Assembly (NCBI GenBank): GCA_022385805.1
Contig: MU277679.1
Location: 503,276 to 567,275 of the forward strand
Direction of reading: 5' to 3'
Length of the DNA: 64,000 nt
From: Pilatotrama ljubarskyi
Taxonomy: Eukaryota > Basidiomycota > Agaricomycetes > Polyporales > Polyporaceae
In this document: piece after piece, positions 46,651 to 59,492 of the stretch
How the letters are laid out: each line of letters opens with the position of its first letter
Position numbering within the stretch: position 1 is the first letter of the stretch
Notes under the pieces: model-generated
Seen by the model: only the letters and a program-made list of their open reading frames with translations
Database searches by the model: none
Told to the model about the DNA's origin: nothing
Position numbers and translations under genes: made by a program

Positions 46651-49600
46651 TCAGCATGCCGGAACTGTAAGCGGGATCTTGACAGTCCTCTGCATACGAT
46701 TCATGGTCAGTACCGCCGCAGCCACTAGCGCTCTTCCCAGCCCACTCACCGCCAGACCCTTCAAATAAAACCACATCCAAGTCGTCAGTCAATCAAACAA
46801 CACCTCGATGTCATCCATCGCAGTCAGACGTACCGATAGGCTCGTCTCCTTGTACTTCACGCTCATGTCCGCGGCGGTCAACCGCATCGCCTCGATAGCT
46901 TCGTCAAGCGTCACGCTGTACACGTTCTGGCTTGCCATCGACAATTGTGCGGCCGTCACGGCCTTGACAGCTAAGCAGATTCCGTCAACTGAAGTCCTCC
47001 CCCGTCTCGCCGTATATGACATACCTCCGAGACTGTTCCGCTCCTACCGCACCAATCGAAGTCAGCCAACGCCCGGTCGTCAGCTCGTCAGAGGTGGATA
47101 AAAGCTTAATATACGCACTATGCACGGAACCTGCACCAGGCCATCAATGGGGTCGCATGTCAAGCCCAGATTGTGCTCTATATTCGACGTCAGCATGACT
47201 TCTGGCAACGCATACTGACAAATCCAGGGACCCAAGAGACAGGACTGCACTGACCAATGCCAATCTCGGCCGCCTGCAACACGGTCTCTGGAGATGCTGC
47301 GGCCCAGTGTAAGCCACTGATCATCATCGCACTAACGTGTGAGCAGTCACGACGTACCGCCCATACATGCCGCGAACCCTGCACTCGCCATCGAGCACGC
47401 GACTAGGGATCCCAACAGGGTCAACAACAACGCTTCACCAGAACACCGGGTCCAGAGGTTAGTACATACCTCCGACCTCGGCCTGGCAGCCACCCTCCGC
47501 AGCGGAGATGGTACTTCCCCGCTTGAAGAGCATACCGATCGCCTGATCGAACTCGGTCATCACTAGCGGACACGCACGCGCAGGAAGATAGGAGACGTAC
47601 TGCGGCGGTGAGAAGGAACGTCACCACAGACCGCTCGGGGTCGTCGCTGATGAACTGTATCGGTGGAGTCGGACGAGTTACTTCAACGTGAAAAGCGCTC
47701 ATGCGCGCGTTGAATGAACGCACCTCGACAATGTACTTGAGGACCGCGGGTATGACGCCCGCCGCGCCATTTGTAGGCGATGTCACGATACGTCCACCGC
47801 TAGCGTTCACCTCGTTCACCGCTATGGCGTAGCAAGAGAGGAAGTCCATCGCGGGAATCATTGTCTTGCGCTGTAACGCCGTCACATTTGCGCGTCAATT
47901 CATATGCAACATCCTTCGGCAGCGGCGAGCTCACCGGAGGCATAGGGGTTACAGGATGCTCCAAGGAGCCAATAACGCGCGTAGGTCGCGACGCACTGAT
48001 CCTACGTCCTGTTCCCAACGCATCGCCGTTGTCCGACTCTGCACCCCATGAAGACAGTGACCCGTTCCCCCCGAACCCATCGGGGGCATCTATGCGCCCC
48101 GCGGACATGGAATCGCCCGCGCCAAGCTGCGGGAGGTTAGGGGACACGAGTCCGGGGTAGAACCTACGACGTCGCATAGTCACGGTAAGGATCACATCGA
48201 GGAAATCCTTTATGCAAACTATGGACTTACCCGCGCATGAGGCGGCGGTAGAGCATGGGCGCGCGCCTTCGCAGGCCGAGCCTGCCTGGCAGCTTCTCCT
48301 CCGCGGATGACACGCCTGTACGTATGCAGTCGTCCATGACACTCCATATGCGCATAAGCTACAAGTCCAGCCTTCGTCAGCATTCCCGGATCCAGACCTG
48401 GACCGGCGCAGACCGCGCAGTCACGAAGAGAAGGCAGGGGGAAAGGGGGAAGAAGCAATGGCATAGGCATTTAGAATTAGAAAAAGAGGGCACCTTCTCG
48501 TGTATGTCCTCGTGCGAGTATCCGAAGTGCAGCTCGTTGTCGTACACGATCTGGGCGATGGTCATCTAGACCAGGGAATTGCAGAAAAAATGAAGTTAGC
48601 AAGCCGGTCCTCCGTCTCCATGACGATCGAAGCCCCCGCGCCGCGAGAATCGCGGCGGCGCGGCGGACCACGATGCACGCAGAACAATGTACGTACATTA
48701 TGCTTCTTCGTCAGGGCCAGAAGGCTATCTCCCGACTGTCACGCAATATTCAGCGTCCAATATGAGCTCTCGCGGTGTCGGACAGTGCCTCGGGTGACGT
48801 ACAACGAACGGGTAGGGTGGCTGGATGGGATCTGGAACTTGCGGCGGGTCCCCAGGGGCGGACTCGGAAGGATGCGACTGGTGCAGTCGTGCTCCGTGAA
48901 CGATGCTCTTGTCCACACCCTTGTAAAACAGGTTCTCGTCGACTATCTCCGCCGGTTAAGCCCAATCCCGTTCTCGCATGCATCAAGGTCAACTGGGGTG
49001 CGGACCCACCTTTCGTCTTCTCGTTCACCACGAAGCCACCCCCGACGCTATTGGGGCGAAAAAAACAGTAGTCAGTCATTTACGCTTTCTCCACCCTGTC
49101 GCCGAAATTGCAGGACAATGCCGGGCACGACGCATACCTGAAATACTCGTTGGTTGCGAGCAGGTCGCCGTCCTCGCCGAAGACCGAGAAGCGCATGCCG
49201 TTGGGGTGCGTCTTGAGAACCTGATCCCAGCGCCACACCATGTCGCGATCCATGTCGTACGTGATATGGTGGCGCCCCCCGAGGAGCAATGACTTGTTCT
49301 CGAGGATGGCGGCATACCGTGACGGGATCGTGCCCGTGTCGATGGTCTCAGGATCAGATCCTGGCGAGGAGGACGGCATCCGGGTTCATATCGCGGCCGC
49401 CGCGTACGGAAGCAGTAGGCGAACTCACCTTCGAGTCCCAGAAGAATCGCCTGAGGCGTGTGGTGACTACATCGCACACAGAACATCAGACGGAGTGGGC
49501 GTCATGAACGCGGAGGCACCGTACCCTTTTCCTGTAGACCGCCGCCGTGCCAGGTGAGTACGAATGTTCTGCTGAACGTTTGTCCGCAGATTGCGCACCT

Positions 49601-50223
49601 GTTGCCGCTAGAGAGCCATATCTGCGAGCTCATTAGACGCTCCTAAGAATGTGAGAAGGCGTAGTATGCTCACAGGGTAATTTTGACGGTCTTGACCTGG
49701 GAAACGACGCGTCAACTTGGGACCTGGCATAGGATAGAACGCGGATATACCTTCTCGAGTAGTCCCAACGCCTCCAAGTCGCCTATGAAGATCTTTCCCG
49801 CCCGCATAGGCCCGACGGTATGCGACGAACTTGGTCCAACTATGCACCAACAACTCAACAACCAATCCCGACGCTCGGATATGGCATGAACAGGGTGAAC
49901 GCACCTCCGATGCTGAACAGGTCAAAGGCCGAGATGACCGCATGTTCGTGCTGCTGCTCATGGGCACCGACTGAGTTGAGCTCTTCTGCCGGAATCGCGT
50001 CGCTGTCCTCGTCCTCGCAGGGCCGCCGGGATACTGTATTGGGGTCGTCGTTGCGCCTGACAGAGGAGAATGCAAGGTGGCGTGCGCCGGAGATCGTCCC
50101 TCCGACAGACACGCGTTCAGACGAGGGCGCAGCGCAGCGCAAAGAGAGACAACGAGCAGGAGGAAAGTGGGACGCCACAACGCGTCGCGTGTGCGCGAGG
50201 CGGAGGCGCGTCGCTGCTAACAT
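46651..50223 (-). CDS. Iron-sulfur L-serine dehydratase with mitochondrial-type leader
   Basis: A multi-exon gene, first exon 49905-50223. It encodes the single-chain Fe-S L-serine dehydratase known mainly from bacteria, which turns L-serine into pyruvate and ammonia with a 4Fe-4S cluster. The beta domain shows [13 protein letters not shown] (formed by splicing), [16 protein letters not shown] and [12 protein letters not shown]. The alpha domain shows [42 protein letters not shown] and [14 protein letters not shown]. The protein ends [10 protein letters not shown], and in bacterial enzymes the C-terminal Cys reaches the active site. The first 55 residues are rich in Arg, Ala and Ser with no acidic patch ([18 protein letters not shown]), like a mitochondrial presequence. 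A Ser/Gly/Pro-rich insert lies between the two halves (about 47940-48190). The last intron (GTGAGT...TGCAG) precedes RTVKIPL. Confidence 0.88.
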
Positions 50224-50701
50224 CGTCGTGGTTCGTCGGAAGTGGCTTGCCGAGTGTGCTTTGGGCTCTTGAAGCGCGCTTCGAGCCGAGTCTCTCTGGC
50301 TCCTCGCTCACTCGGCGTGCTGGCTGGACGACGTGGGGGGATGGGAAGGGATATCTGACGTTCTGTGCATTTCTGGGATGGTCATCGCGCCGGAGCTTGT
50401 CGCCGCCAGCAGCGCCCTGAAACAATCTTCTGACCCTAACCCTAGCATAGGTTTACGCCTTCATGTGACCGCGATCAAGTTTTTCGTCGCGTCGCCCGAC
50501 GCGTCGAGTACTTCTTCTCCCGTCTCGCGGATCTCTGCTAGTCTCTGCTTGTATACACCCCTGGATTTCTGATATCATACTACAACATGGCTCTCTGAGG
50601 GCAATCGCTCTTCAGGTTACGTCGCCGGTCGTCCATCGTATTCGGGCGGCGACCAATCAGCACTTGAATCTCCGTCTGCCTATCCTGTCAGCATCCTCGT
50701 C
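50224..50701. promoter_or_regulatory. Divergent promoter serine dehydratase/SET gene
   Basis: A 478-bp region between divergent ATGs. It contains CCCTAACCCTAG at 50434-50445, a telobox-like dyad of the kind found in some fungal promoters. Confidence 0.45.
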
Positions 50702-52126
50702 ATGTCCTCCATGCACGTCCCGATGATCCCGCCCATTCCCGCAACCCCTGCTCCCCTTCATATCCGTACAGATCCCCACGCAGGTCGCAAGTACCACGCC
50801 AGCACCGCACTTCCAGAGAACACGGACCTGCTCGGCAAGTACACGCCCTACTCCTACACCATCTGGAAGCGCTTCCGCAACGAGGTCTGCGCCGAGTGCT
50901 GGCGGTACGATGGCGGACGTCGGTCCTTCCTGACACGCCGCGATGACGAAGGCTGCGACGGACCATCGACAAGCGGAGCAACGCATCAACGATCAAGCAC
51001 GTCCGCCGCGCTCTGGTTCTGCGACGCGAAATGTCAGAGCGAGTGGATAGCGAGAGAAGGCATCCAGGCCGTAGATCTTCTGAGGCAACTAGAAGCGGCG
51101 CGGCAGAAGAAGGCAAAGCCCAAACCCAATCCGGGCGCAGTCGCGCAGAAGGACGCGGCAGACATCGAGATAACGCAGGAGGCCATCGAGCGGGCGTGGG
51201 AGGCTGTGCGAGAGAAAGAGAGGTCGCCGAAAGAGGTGCGCAGGTGGAGAGATCTACAGCTGGAGGACTACGAGGCGGACATGGCCAGATACGTTCTCCT
51301 CGCACTCCATAGGTGTCACCGCGAGCGATGCAACAGAGGTCGAGCTTCATACCAGGCAGCCGCGAGCCAGTCGGAGGGATCGACAGCGATGAAAGCGAGC
51401 GACAATGAACCGTCCGAGTGGCAGACGTTCGCGTCACTCCAGATCAACGAGCTGCAGCTGCTGAAGGCTTGCCCCCAGATCCTAGAGCACCAAACACGGA
51501 TCTATCGGCTTATAAAGGGCCGCTTCGGTTCACGCGCTACGGCAAGCAGCGCTGCGTCTTCGCGAAGCAGCTCTGTCTCCGCCCCTTCTCCCAACGGTGC
51601 GCAGCCGCGCGTAGATAACGCTGGTGCACGAGAGGACTCCCGGTCGCAGGATAGCGCGAGCCCGAGTTCCAGCCCCAGCCGTCACGGCGGCGAGGTGCAC
51701 CTGGCAGATCTCGTCACGATAGCTAACGTACGAACGATCCTGGGAGTCGACCCCGGAAACTCATTTGGAATCTGGGAGGTGCCGCTCACGGAGGAAAGCG
51801 AATGCCTCGGATTCGCGGTGTATCCTCTCGCTTCCTTCTTCAACCATCGTAAGTCACTCCTCCACAAACGTCGAATGTAATGCCATACTCACGGCGGTTC
51901 GACAATGGCAGACTGCGCGCCGAACGTAGGGAAAGAGCGAGATGGACGGGCGTTGCGACTGCTGACAACCCGCGCGGTAGAAGCAGGAGAAGAACTGTGC
52001 ATCAGCTACGGACATGTCGACGAGATGGACTGGAAGACGCGTCGACAGGAGCTCCTGGAGGGGTGGTACTTTGAGTGCAGATGCAGTCGGTGTACTAGAG
52101 AGGCAGGAGAGGGCTCACGGACGTGA
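50702..52126 (+). CDS. SET domain protein with a MYND-like zinc motif (SMYD-like)
   Basis: Two exons (50702-51848, 51912-52126) encode 453 aa. Residues about 60-115 carry Cys pairs resembling a MYND finger (VCAECWRY ... WFCDAKCQSEW). The catalytic half of SET is split across the intron: GFAVYPLASFFNHHCAPNVG, then RAVEAGEELCISYGHVDEMD and a post-SET CRCSRC. SMYD/Set5-type proteins are lysine methyltransferases of histones or other proteins. The SET domain is separated from the N-terminal part by a Ser/Arg-rich insert (about 51530-51680). The NHHC and ISYG motifs are intact, so activity is plausible. The substrate is unknown. Confidence 0.85.
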
Positions 52127-53279
52127 CTGACTCGGTATACACATAATCAGTGATGAAGGAATTTCTTTGGATGGAGCTCGCATGCAGGGAGCACTACTAC
52201 GGTTACGAGTGCCAAGCAGACGTGCGATAGACAAGAAGCTGAGTGAAGCGAAGCAATGCACTCGCTTACCGGTACTTGGGTCTCGGAGGGCGAGGTATCT
52301 GCGCAACGCCAATGCATACCCTGAAAGCGCACGATCAGATAGATCACTGTGATCTGAAGCTGATTGGAGGAGACGCGTCCGTGCTGACCGAGGGCGGTGT
52401 GGCGAATATGGCCGACAGGCTGACGGCGGCGAAAGGGCGCACTGCACGAACGGAAGGAGATGAGGACGATCGGCTGTGGCCGCACACGACGCATTGCACG
52501 GCCGGCTTCTCCGTGGAAGCCGTGCCCAGTGTGGATAAGACGGCCGTTGGGGCTTCATATCGCACGACGCCGCCAGGGCGGGGTGAAATATACATATGTT
52601 TCCAAGTTGCGCCAGAATCAGGCATAGCGTGCCAGGGACGGCGGGTCCGTCGTGATGGTTCCCATAGACTGCGAGCCAACGAAGCCGACGGGGGGGCGGA
52701 GGACTGGTCACTTGAGTCACCCGCGTACGGCGCTTGATCCTCCTCGCAGCCCGCCCGGGAGACGCAGACGACGTCGGCCGAAAAATAAAAACAATCATCG
52801 CAGACGAGTGCATCGCTGCGTACGCAGGCCAATGAGGGCGAGGAGAGCGAACAGGATGTGCGCAGGGAAACAAAGGGATGGAGGGATTGCGACAGCGTTG
52901 TTGACTTGAAGTGCCACGCCGAAACGCGGGCGCTTACTGCAATCAGCCTGAACCGACGGATTCGAGCAGAGACAACTTCGGCTATTCCTCCTCCATCAAC
53001 CGCCCTCTCTTCCCCCTCTCCCTCTCTTCTGCGCTTGGTGGCTGCCTACACGGTCGTTTCTCTCCCCCACCTCTGCATCAGCAGAACGATCCCTGCTGAA
53101 ACTCGGACGAAATAGTCACAATAAACCCTTCCGCGCCGAACCTGACGTATACGCCCCTCGTCTCCATCCCCGAACACGCGCAATTTCTCAAAGGCAATTT
53201 CTCAAAGGCGACGCATTATTCGCCCCCGAGCCTTGCCGCCGCCGCGCTCTCAGCCTCACCGACGGGTCGGTAGCCGTGA
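52127..53279. promoter_or_regulatory. Gene-free region upstream of BEM3
   Basis: About 1.15 kb. Open frames on both strands (for example 52344-52832 minus) have no recognisable protein. A CT-rich zone at about 52975-53060 and a tandem 14-bp repeat (AATTTCTCAAAGGC, 53182-53209) lie near the BEM3 start. Confidence 0.45.
53182..53209. repeat. Tandem 14-bp direct repeat
   Basis: AATTTCTCAAAGGC occurs twice head to tail, about 70 bp before the BEM3 ATG. It could be a local duplication or a paired binding site. Confidence 0.7.
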
Positions 53280-56200
53280 ATGATGGCGACCTCCAACCCA
53301 CCAAGGATCATGACCCCCTCAGTGCCCAACGGCACGCCCGTCCGCGACCGTACGTACCGTAACGACTATCCGCCCTCTGCCACATCGTCCCCCGCGACCA
53401 TGCGTTCCGTGGCCTCTTTCTCCACCCCGCAATCCTCCTCACACTCGAACCACACCCCCTCTGCCGCCTCCAACCCCGCGGTTCCGACCACGCAGCCGCT
53501 CGCCGTCGACGGACTCCTCGCCATGCACGCCGGCGCCCCGAACCCGCCGCTCGCCGCGCTCGAGGCTGCCGTAGGCGAGCGCAACTCGCTCTCCTCACAG
53601 AACACGCAGCTGTGGAAGCTCATTGAGAAGCAGCGCTCCGGCTACAACCACATGCTGAAGGAGCTCGAACGCATCCGTGGCGAACGCGACCTTTACCGCG
53701 GTCGCTTGCAGCAGCTCGGCGAGAACACCGACGCGATGCTGCGTGCCCATCGCGCCAAGGAGAAGGCGGAAGGCAAGGACGGCTCCCTCCGGTCGACGTC
53801 GTCGCATTCGCAGCTCAAGACCAGCGAGAACGGGATAGCGGCGGGCTCATCAAAGGCAAACATGCTTGATCCGCGGGCGTATATGACGAGGGCGAGTTCG
53901 GATGAGTCTCGTCAGTTCCTCCTTTTGTTCATCTTTTGTTGGGCCACCGAGGCTCACACGTTATTTTCATAGCTTCCCGTCTCCACCAGCTGTCGTCCTC
54001 TCGTTCCTTCGACCCCACCAACCCCAGCACCAACCCCAGCACGCACCCCCGTACCCCTGAGCGAAAAGGCTCGCAAGGCACGCTGCAATTCCCGCGTTCC
54101 GACTCACCCGCCATGTCGAGCCCTGCCGGCAACCCGTATGCAACCACATCTCAGTCGTCGTCCTCCAGTCAGCTCCCTGCATCGAACTCTACCCCGTCTC
54201 CCTCACCGCTTGCTGGCGGTGAGCGGGGCACTGATACCAACACGCGCAGGTCGCCCTCGTTGACGCATAGCCCGACTGAAGGCACCCCGCCTCTGCAGCA
54301 GCAGCAGCAGCAACAGCAACAGACACAGCAGCAGCCTGTTCCTGCTCGCTCCGACTCCCTTGCAGGGTTGTCCACTCCCGTACCTTCTCCGGCCACAGCT
54401 CGACCCGCTCAACCAAGCCCTTCCAGAGAGACTGCTGACCCGGTACTAGGCACTTGGAGGCCTGATGGACCTCCGCGACCCGCGCCTCAGCCGCCCCAGC
54501 CTGCGGTGCAGCCCCAGAGTTCAGTTGTACTGACGCCAGCGAGCCCGGACAGGATCGTCCATCCCCCAATCAACGGACGGAACAACGCCGCATCGTCAAG
54601 TGATGGGTCTCAAGTGATCACCAACGGCACATCCTCACCGAAGGCGCAGGCGACTTCCCATCCACGTCCCCCACCGATCCACCCGCCGCCGTCCAGCTCG
54701 ACGTCTATCGTCCCCAACGGTGAGGCCAACCTCACGGTTCGCTCGCATGTCCCTTCTCGGGACTCGCAGATCTCGCTGCCCGAGGAGGCGAAGCGGTACT
54801 ACGCGTCGATAGCGTCCCCTGCTCTGAGTCCTGGGATGAAGTTCAACTTCCCGTCTGCGCCGAGCTCTCCGCTGAAACAGGAGGCGCATACCGAGCGTAG
54901 TCATGCGGATGACGCCAACAGCGTGTCAGGTACGAATGGGGTGTCACCCGCTGGAGTCGGACTGGGCCTCCCGAGCGAGGCATCCGGCGGGAGTGTCAGC
55001 GAGGCTCAAACGGCGAGCCAAAGTCAAAGTCACAGTCGGGGACGGGCGAACGGCCGCGTGGCAGGCGCGGTGCATCGGGCAGGATCTGTCACGACCACCA
55101 CAGAGGAAGGCGTCGAGTTTCTCGATATGGAAGACGAGGACAGCGCCTACGACTCGGGCGCTAACGGCGCAAGCAGCGGCAGCGTCCAGGTCACGTCCTT
55201 TGACGACAACAGCGTCGCCCACGGCAGCGACGGCAGCGACACCCGCAGACGCGACGCCGCCGCAGCACGCAAGCCGCCCGCGGTCGAAGACTTCCCGCTG
55301 CCACCGTCGACGACGGCCGTCGCGGCGCAGTACGCTGCTCAGGCTGCGGGGACGCCCCCTCGCTCGGGCAATTCCACAGAGACTCGGGACAGTCGGCCTT
55401 CCTTATCCACGTCAGACTCCCACGGCCATCAGGCGCCCTCGCTCGCGTCCTCGCAGTCCCTGGTCTCTGAGCAGCAGCCTCCTCCCTCGCCGTTCCCTCT
55501 CCCTCTGCCCCAGGGCCCGCCCCGGATGGGCTTCCGCGCGTTGCCGCTGCTGGCCGAGGACCTGCCGTACACGGAGGTGGTGGTGTCGAACTCGACGATC
55601 CGGCCGAACGACCGCGGAAAGGAGGTGCTCTCGTTCATCATCACCGTCGACCCCGGACGCGGCAAGGAGAGCTGGAAGATTGAGAAGCTGTACAGCGACG
55701 TGCTGGGGCTGGACACGCGTGTGCGAGCGACGGTGGGACGGAGCGCGGCGAAGAAGCTGGCGACACTGCCTGAGGGGCGGCTCTGGCGCGATCATGCGCC
55801 GGCGAAGGTCGACCAGAGGAAGGTGCGTCGGTCTCTGTATTGTCTGACCTTCGCGTGCTGGTTTTGCTCTTCTTTGCGGTGTGCCTTGTTCGTCCGTTAT
55901 CGGGCGCTGGCTGCAGAGGTCGTCTCTGCCGTCTTCGCGTGCATCGGGCGGAGGCAGTGGGCCACGTTTGTGGGCCGAAGAAGGAGCCGGCGGAGGTGCC
56001 AGATCTGATGCCTCCCACATTCTCGGAATATCCGTGCTTCCCGTGCTTCCATGCCTCCGTCCGCGTTCTCGCCCGTCGTTCTGTCTGTTTCAGCCGTCTT
56101 CCGCGTCATCGAGAAGGATCGGGCAGTTGCTGACGTTTTTCTTGCATTCGTCCAGGCTGCGCTCGAGCAGTACCTGAGGTCGCTCATCGCGCTGCCCGTC

Positions 56201-58920
56201 AAGAACAAGGACGAGGTCGTCGCGTTCTTCACCTCGGACATCGTGCGTGACACCGCGAAGCCCGTTTCTCAGGCCGGCTACAAGGAGGGCTACCTCACCA
56301 AACGCGGCAAGAATTTCGGCGGCTGGAAGACCCGCTATTTCGTGCTGCAGGGGCCCTCGCTGGAGTACTATGAGAGTGTGAGTACCGTTCTCTGATACTC
56401 TGTTGCTTCGCCGGCCTCGCCCTCGGCACTCAGGAGTTCCGGGATAACTCTCATCGTCTCTTGCGCTTCCTGTTCTCGTGCTGACTACTTCGTCCGCCAT
56501 GCGTGACACAGCGCGGTGGTACTCATCTAGGCTCAATCACGATCACCGGTGCCCAAATCGGGCGGCAGCAGCGGACGCCAGAGAAGCGCGAAGGCGACGA
56601 GGATAACGAATACCGCCACGCCTTCCTTATCATCGAGCCCAAGCGCGGCCCCAATGGCGCTACCGCGCGCCACGTTCTCTGTGCGGAGAGCGACGAGGAG
56701 CGCGACTCGTGGGTGGAGGAGCTTGTACGTTACGTGACGGGCACGTACAACGATGAGCAGGTACCCGTGTCGAACATCGGCGGTCCCAGTCCTGTAGCCC
56801 TGTCCAGTGTCGCACAGCAGGCTGCGCAACCACGCTCGAGCACGAGCTCTAATCCTCCGACCGATCTGCAGACGACGCCCGTGCGCCGAAGCACGAAGGA
56901 GATCGTCATCGCTAAGGGCCCCGCCATGCCCATCTCCCAGCTCGCACCTGACAGCAGCAACGCGAAGCTCTTCAACGCCACCGCTTATCCGGAAATGCCT
57001 TCAAACAGCCCCGCAAAGTCCATCGCGCCCTCGGTCGCCGAGCGCCTCGAGGCCGACGTGCCGCTGTCCAGTTCGCTTCCCGTCACGTCCCCGCTCGTCG
57101 AGGAGCCAGAGACGACGCTAGCCCTCGGCCAGCGCGCCAACTCGGAGCTGGGCCACTACCCCGACCTCGTCGACCAGCGTGCGACTGCCACTCGCTCTCC
57201 GGAGCAGATCAAGCGGAACAAGATGAAGCGCATGTCCATGAAGCCCCCCTCGATCCCTGAGCGGTCCTCCTCGCCGGAGAAGGACGCAGGGCCGAACACG
57301 CCTCGGGTGGACGCACACGGGAAGGTCAAGATCTCGGGGCCCATGAACGGGACGCCCATTCCTGCCGGATACAAGTTTGGTGGCAAGGACGCGCCGCCGC
57401 AGGAGCAGCCGCCCCCTTTGCCCACCGCCAATGATCGTCGGGAAAAGACCAAGTCGCGCACGTTCAAGACCTGGGGCTTTGGCAGGACGCACGGTGAGCG
57501 ATCTCCCCTCATCTGACTGACCGTCTCAGTTTCTGACGCCGTTTCGCCAGACAAAGCAGCTGTCGCGGTCCCGACCTACGTCCCAAGGGCCGTGTTTGGT
57601 GTCAGCCTGGAGGAGTCCCTTGATGTTGCGCAGATCGCCAGCTTGCCGGCGATCGTCTTCAGGTGCATCCAGTATCTCGAGGCGAAGAAGGCGGAACAGG
57701 AAGAGGGTATCTACCGACTGAGCGGAAGCTCTGCTGTCATCAAGGCTTTGAAGGACCGCTTCAATGCTGGTGAGTGTCGAGTTTGGACAGGCTGTCTGTG
57801 ACATGTCGCTGACAATACTTGAAGAGGGGGATGTGGACCTTCTCGCTTCGGACGAGTACTGGGATCCGCACGCCATCGCAGGACTGCTGAAGACCTTCCT
57901 CCGGGAACTTCCTGCGAGCATACTCACACGCGATCTGCACCTCCGCTTCCTGTCTGTGATAGGTGTGTCATGCTGGCTAGAACCGTCGGAACGCGCTGAA
58001 CTAACGCTGTTCCAGACTTCGTCGATCCCCAGGAAAGGATTAGGGAACTCTCGCACCTCATCTCTTCTCTTCCCCTGGCCAACTACAGCCTGCTCCGCGC
58101 TCTCACTGCGCACCTAATTCTAATCGTCCAGAACTCGGGCGTGAACAAGATGACGATGCGGAATGTTGGGATCGTCTTCAGTCCCACGCTAGGCATCCCG
58201 GCGGGCGTGTTCAGCCTGATGCTCGGCGAGTTCAAGCGTGTGTTCAACGTTGACGGCACCCTCGAAGAAGCCGCGGCGAACGGCGACGGTGAAGAGGCGC
58301 AGAGTAGCTCCGCGCGTCGGAATAGCCAGCACTATTCTGAGGCAGCAGCCGACCAGATGCTAGGGCTCGCAGGAAGGACGCTGCCAGGTACGTGCCATGT
58401 GCGCTGCCATGCGCCCCGCTATCTCCATGCTGACCTCATATGCACCCTTGTCTGCTCCACACCTATTCATGCAGTGCAACAAGAAGAGGCCCAATCCGAC
58501 GACGGCGACGACATCGTCGAAGAGAGCGGGACAGAAGCGACTACTGAGAACGACTCTGAGTCGGTCGTGGAATCCTCGGCGGCTTCGAGCTCCGCACACG
58601 CCAACGTCTATGTCGAGCTGACGCAGCCGCCCGTTGAATACACGCAAGACGGGCAGTATGCTGCCGCGCAATCCTCCCGCGCGTCGAAACTCGCGGCCAG
58701 TCGGGGGCTGAGCGTCACCACTGACAAGGCGAGCCGGCGACACAGTCGGATGATTGGCCTCCCGCACTCGCCTCGACCACCCCCTCAAGGCCCTCCTCCG
58801 CCTCACGTCCAGGTCCCTTCCCCTGTACAGGGCCCTCCTTCCAGCCCGCGTCCCACCGAAAGCTTAGCGGCGATGCCTACGTCGCCTGCGGCCCCAGTTT
58901 CTCCGCAACGGCCGACATAG
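53280..58920 (+). CDS. BEM3: Bem3-type RhoGAP with PX and PH domains
   Basis: Eight exons (53280-53910, 53973-55822, 56156-56377, 56512-57493, 57551-57769, 57825-57962, 58016-58387, 58475-58920) give 1619 aa. A coiled coil (residues about 100-165, SQNTQLWKLIEKQRSGY) is followed by about 550 residues of low complexity, including a poly-Gln run near residue 318. A PX domain starts near 736 (YTEVVVSNSTIRP, AALEQYLRSLIALPV). A PH domain is near 868 (KEGYLTKRGKNFGGWKTRYF). The RhoGAP domain near 1240-1430 has the arginine-finger motif EGIYRLSGS and later MTMRNVGIVFSPTLG. Bem3 inactivates Cdc42 and controls bud and hyphal polarity. Intron 2 is 333 nt, several times longer than its neighbours. The two in-frame ATGs at the start (MMATSN) are equivalent. 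Confidence 0.93.
54294..54341 (+). repeat. CAG/CAA repeat coding poly-Gln in BEM3
   Basis: A run of CAG and CAA codons interrupted by one ACA. It is a likely length polymorphism. Confidence 0.85.
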
Positions 58921-59492
58921 TGCCGCAGCGCTCCGCTGCTGTGAGTGCGCTTGCCCCTCTCGTGGGGCCAGCAGCACGGCAGGCAGTCGGCAGTGATGAT
59001 CGCCCATATGGCACGTACATACCACCTAGTCTATGGTACGACAAGTATGGTCAGCTATGAGCTCGGATAGGCAACGAAGCGCGGTGGGCTGGGCTCCGCA
59101 AAGGCGGAGTCCGAGAAAGCCACCGCGTCGGCGATGCTTCAGGTCGTTTTTTTCTTCTCTCTCGTTTTAGTCCTATGGATCCTCTAGTATACAGCTGCAT
59201 GTCACAATGATACCCGCCGGCGTTGTGTATCCCACCCATCCTTTGCTGAGATGTAAATTAAGTCGTGGTCCGAAGCGGGTGAACGAGTGCGCCAGATGTT
59301 TTCGGCCGCTACGATCGCCAGTCGCGCCCTGTGGCTTATGATTATCGCGACCGACGTGTCTAGCGCCCGCGGACCTCGCGCGTCTTGGCCTGTTTTGGTG
59401 CGGGGACGCCAGCAGCGCCGCGCAGGCCACCTCCACTTCGCAGACCGCGTCTCCCTCCCACTGTCTGCATCGCTGCCTGCACTCTCGTCGCG
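58921..59492. other. Intergenic region
   Basis: 3' flank of BEM3 and promoter of SHR3. No gene recognised. Confidence 0.55.

Noticed and set aside
52344..52832. 162-codon minus-strand frame between the SET gene and BEM3
   Set aside because: No recognisable motif, no convincing splice partner, and competing frames on the other strand.
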